Below are positions 63,018 through 64,000 of a stretch of 64,000 nucleotides of DNA, piece after piece. Below the pieces are notes generated by a model. That model had not been told where the DNA came from, searched no databases, and worked only from the letters and a program-made list of their open reading frames with translations. The DNA lies in assembly GCA_031286615.1 (NCBI GenBank), contig JAITUA010000003.1:372001-436000 (forward strand), given 5' to 3'. This stretch comes from Chryseobacterium sp. (GTDB lineage Bacteria > Bacteroidota > Bacteroidia > Flavobacteriales > Weeksellaceae). The stretch's first letter is position 1. The number at the start of each line of letters is the position of its first letter. A program made the translations under genes and the position numbers.

Positions 63018-63482
63018 CTAATCCCAATCATCATCGTGATCATGACCACGACCGTGATGTTTAGATTGCTTTTTATAGTATTTTTCCTGATTTTTATAAT
63101 ATTTCTCCTGCTGTTTACGATATTTTTTATAATCGTTTTTATTTCTGCCGTAAACAATCACCGGGTTTTGACCTCTGTAATATTTCTTTTTAAAGAGGAT
63201 ATACTTTTCTCTACCCATAATTCTTTCCAGCTCCGAATAACGATCGTTTCTCCACCTTCCCGGCTCTACGACATATACTCTATTCCATTTATCATAATCA
63301 CGATATCGGTCATTGAGTACATAAATCTGATTGGCCTGTGTGGTAGACAGCATCAAATCCGCAACAACTCTTTGCCAGTTAACATCCGAAATACTCCTTC
63401 TGTAATCGTTATAATAATCTGACTGGGCATAACTCAAACTGAATGTCCCAACCAAAAATACTGTTAATAATAACTTTTTCAT
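63018..63482 (-). CDS. Small secreted basic/histidine-rich protein
   Basis: A 154-residue protein from the ATG at 63482, with a signal peptide ending LSYAQ. The middle has DLMLSTTQANQIYVLNDRY and a mix of arginine and tyrosine. The C-terminal 45 residues are lysine/tyrosine-rich repeats (KQQEKYYKNQEKYYKKQ) ending in HHGRGHDHDDDWD, which may bind metal ions. No family is recognised. The upstream in-frame start at 63521 was rejected because it would put 13 non-hydrophobic residues before the leader. Confidence 0.75.
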   Translation of the reverse strand: MKKLLLTVFLVGTFSLSYAQSDYYNDYRRSISDVNWQRVVADLMLSTTQANQIYVLNDRYRDYDKWNRVYVVEPGRWRNDRYSELERIMGREKYILFKKKYYRGQNPVIVYGRNKNDYKKYRKQQEKYYKNQEKYYKKQSKHHGRGHDHDDDWD

Positions 63483-63747
63483 TTCATTCCCCTTTAAAAT
63501 TAAACATGATGGCACACTCAATTAAAGTGCCAAATTTTAATTGTAAACACTAATATTTGTTAAGAAAAACTACAAACAACTGATTATCTTTGAAATATTT
63601 TATACATTTTAATGAAATTATCACATGTTATTCATCTTGAAATTATAATCAGAATATAATTTAATTGTATTAAACAGAGGTTTTCAATAAGCAAATGAAA
63701 ATCAATAAATTGGAATTAAAATTGAGATTTTAAAAAGTAAATATTGT
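63483..63747. other. Intergenic region without recognised gene
   Basis: AT-rich sequence between the small secreted protein gene and the GGCTAAAGCC repeat. No convincing frame, hairpin or box was seen. Confidence 0.4.
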
Positions 63748-63815
63748 AAGTTTTGGCTAAAGCCAATGGAAGGATAATTTATTATCAGGTGGGTTAAAAC
63801 CCACCTCTATTGAAT
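63748..63815. repeat. GGCTAAAGCC dispersed repeat, complete copy
   Basis: AAGTTTTGGCTAAAGCC at 63748-63764, then AGGTGGGTTAAAACCCACCT at 63787-63806 as a palindrome, then CTATTGAAT. Confidence 0.65.
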
Positions 63816-63826
63816 TTTAACGATAA

Positions 63827-63868
63827 GATCTTTTATCTTTTATCTTTTATCTTTTATCTTTTATCTTT
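63827..63868. repeat. Heptamer array, six units
   Basis: GATCTTT then TATCTTT five times, in the same 7-bp period as the other arrays. Confidence 0.8.
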
Positions 63869-63950
63869 TAACCATTATGTTATAAATTTCGTTAAGATTC
63901 CTGAAAACTATTATTTCATATTATTTAATTTCGTAATTTTAGTGAAGAGA

Positions 63951-64000
63951 ATGTTTTTCGGAAAGTTCTCAAAATTATTTTTTATCAACCAAATCTTACA
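63951..64000 (+). CDS. Possible start of a gene cut by the window end
   Basis: ATG at 63951 after GTGAAGAGA opens MFFGKFSKLFFINQIL with no stop to the window end. Fifty bases are too few to identify it. Confidence 0.3.
   Translation, partial: MFFGKFSKLFFINQIL

Overview
The window looks like chromosome from a Chryseobacterium-type flavobacterium (Bacteroidota, Weeksellaceae). This rests on the AT-rich sequence, many start regions with the Bacteroidetes -7 box TAnnTTTG and little Shine-Dalgarno signal, the gene families present (large TPR/beta-barrel envelope operon, S9 and CocE/NonD hydrolases, LytS/LytTR pairs, DUF763, DUF4377, monomeric isocitrate dehydrogenase, single-chain GcvP) and several families of short dispersed repeats. 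No rRNA, tRNA, CRISPR array, transposase or phage gene was seen.

Layout. 1-5 kb: a minus-strand envelope operon (TPR protein, small lipoprotein, outer-membrane barrel cut by the window edge). 5-13 kb: a secreted CocE/NonD hydrolase, an APC permease, an Mpo1-like protein and three minus-strand genes. 13-18.6 kb: a decay zone with a DUF4377 lipoprotein carrying a nonsense codon, a Crp/Fnr regulator fused by deletion to the tail of a nitronate monooxygenase, and an Fpg/Nei glycosylase frameshifted after its catalytic first residues; intact neighbours are an SPFH protein, dgt and a methyltransferase. 18.8-22.2 kb: LytS/LytTR pair 1, divergent from an unknown protein and an outer-membrane barrel. 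22-34.4 kb: GT32-like glycosyltransferase, SMR transporter, AAA ATPase/YggS pair, small lipoproteins, gcvP, a DnaJ protein and an ECF sigma operon. 34.8-36.9 kb: S9 peptidase. 37-45.6 kb: a long minus-strand run of DoxX, SRPBCC, SDR, VOC, DinB and alpha/beta-hydrolase genes headed by a Crp/Fnr regulator. 45.9-50.6 kb: DUF763, a Tet(X)-like flavin monooxygenase with an AraC regulator and two VOC genes, then tpx. 50.9-54.5 kb: icd, then HxlR/SDR divergent pair. 54.6-59.5 kb: cytochrome P460 genes, LytS/LytTR pair 2, DUF1223 and DoxX. 59.8-63.5 kb: metallo-hydrolase, aldo/keto reductase, AraC regulator and a small secreted protein.

The most interesting signal is regulatory. For five local regulators I could read a probable operator beside the gene. 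The two LytTR systems both show direct repeats offset by exactly 21 bp. In system 2 the P460 gene and the DUF1223 gene, 3.7 kb apart on either side of the LytS/LytTR genes, share the same repeat pair, a GGTTSAACC core and exactly 32 bp to an identical TACTTTTG -7 box, which suggests an undescribed small regulon. The Crp/Fnr regulator has CTTGTC-N4-GACAAG sites before two tandem-duplicated VOC genes. The AraC regulator at 62 kb has a 19-bp repeat at both ends of its gene. The HxlR regulator has an inverted repeat between the divergent genes.

A second theme is intergenic repeats: at least eleven arrays of unrelated heptamers, all with a 7-bp period; a 163-bp terminal-inverted-repeat element with two partial copies beside GTCATTG/GTCATTCC repeats; and three further hairpin repeat families. 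All functional assignments are from reading the sequence and family knowledge; no database search was run.
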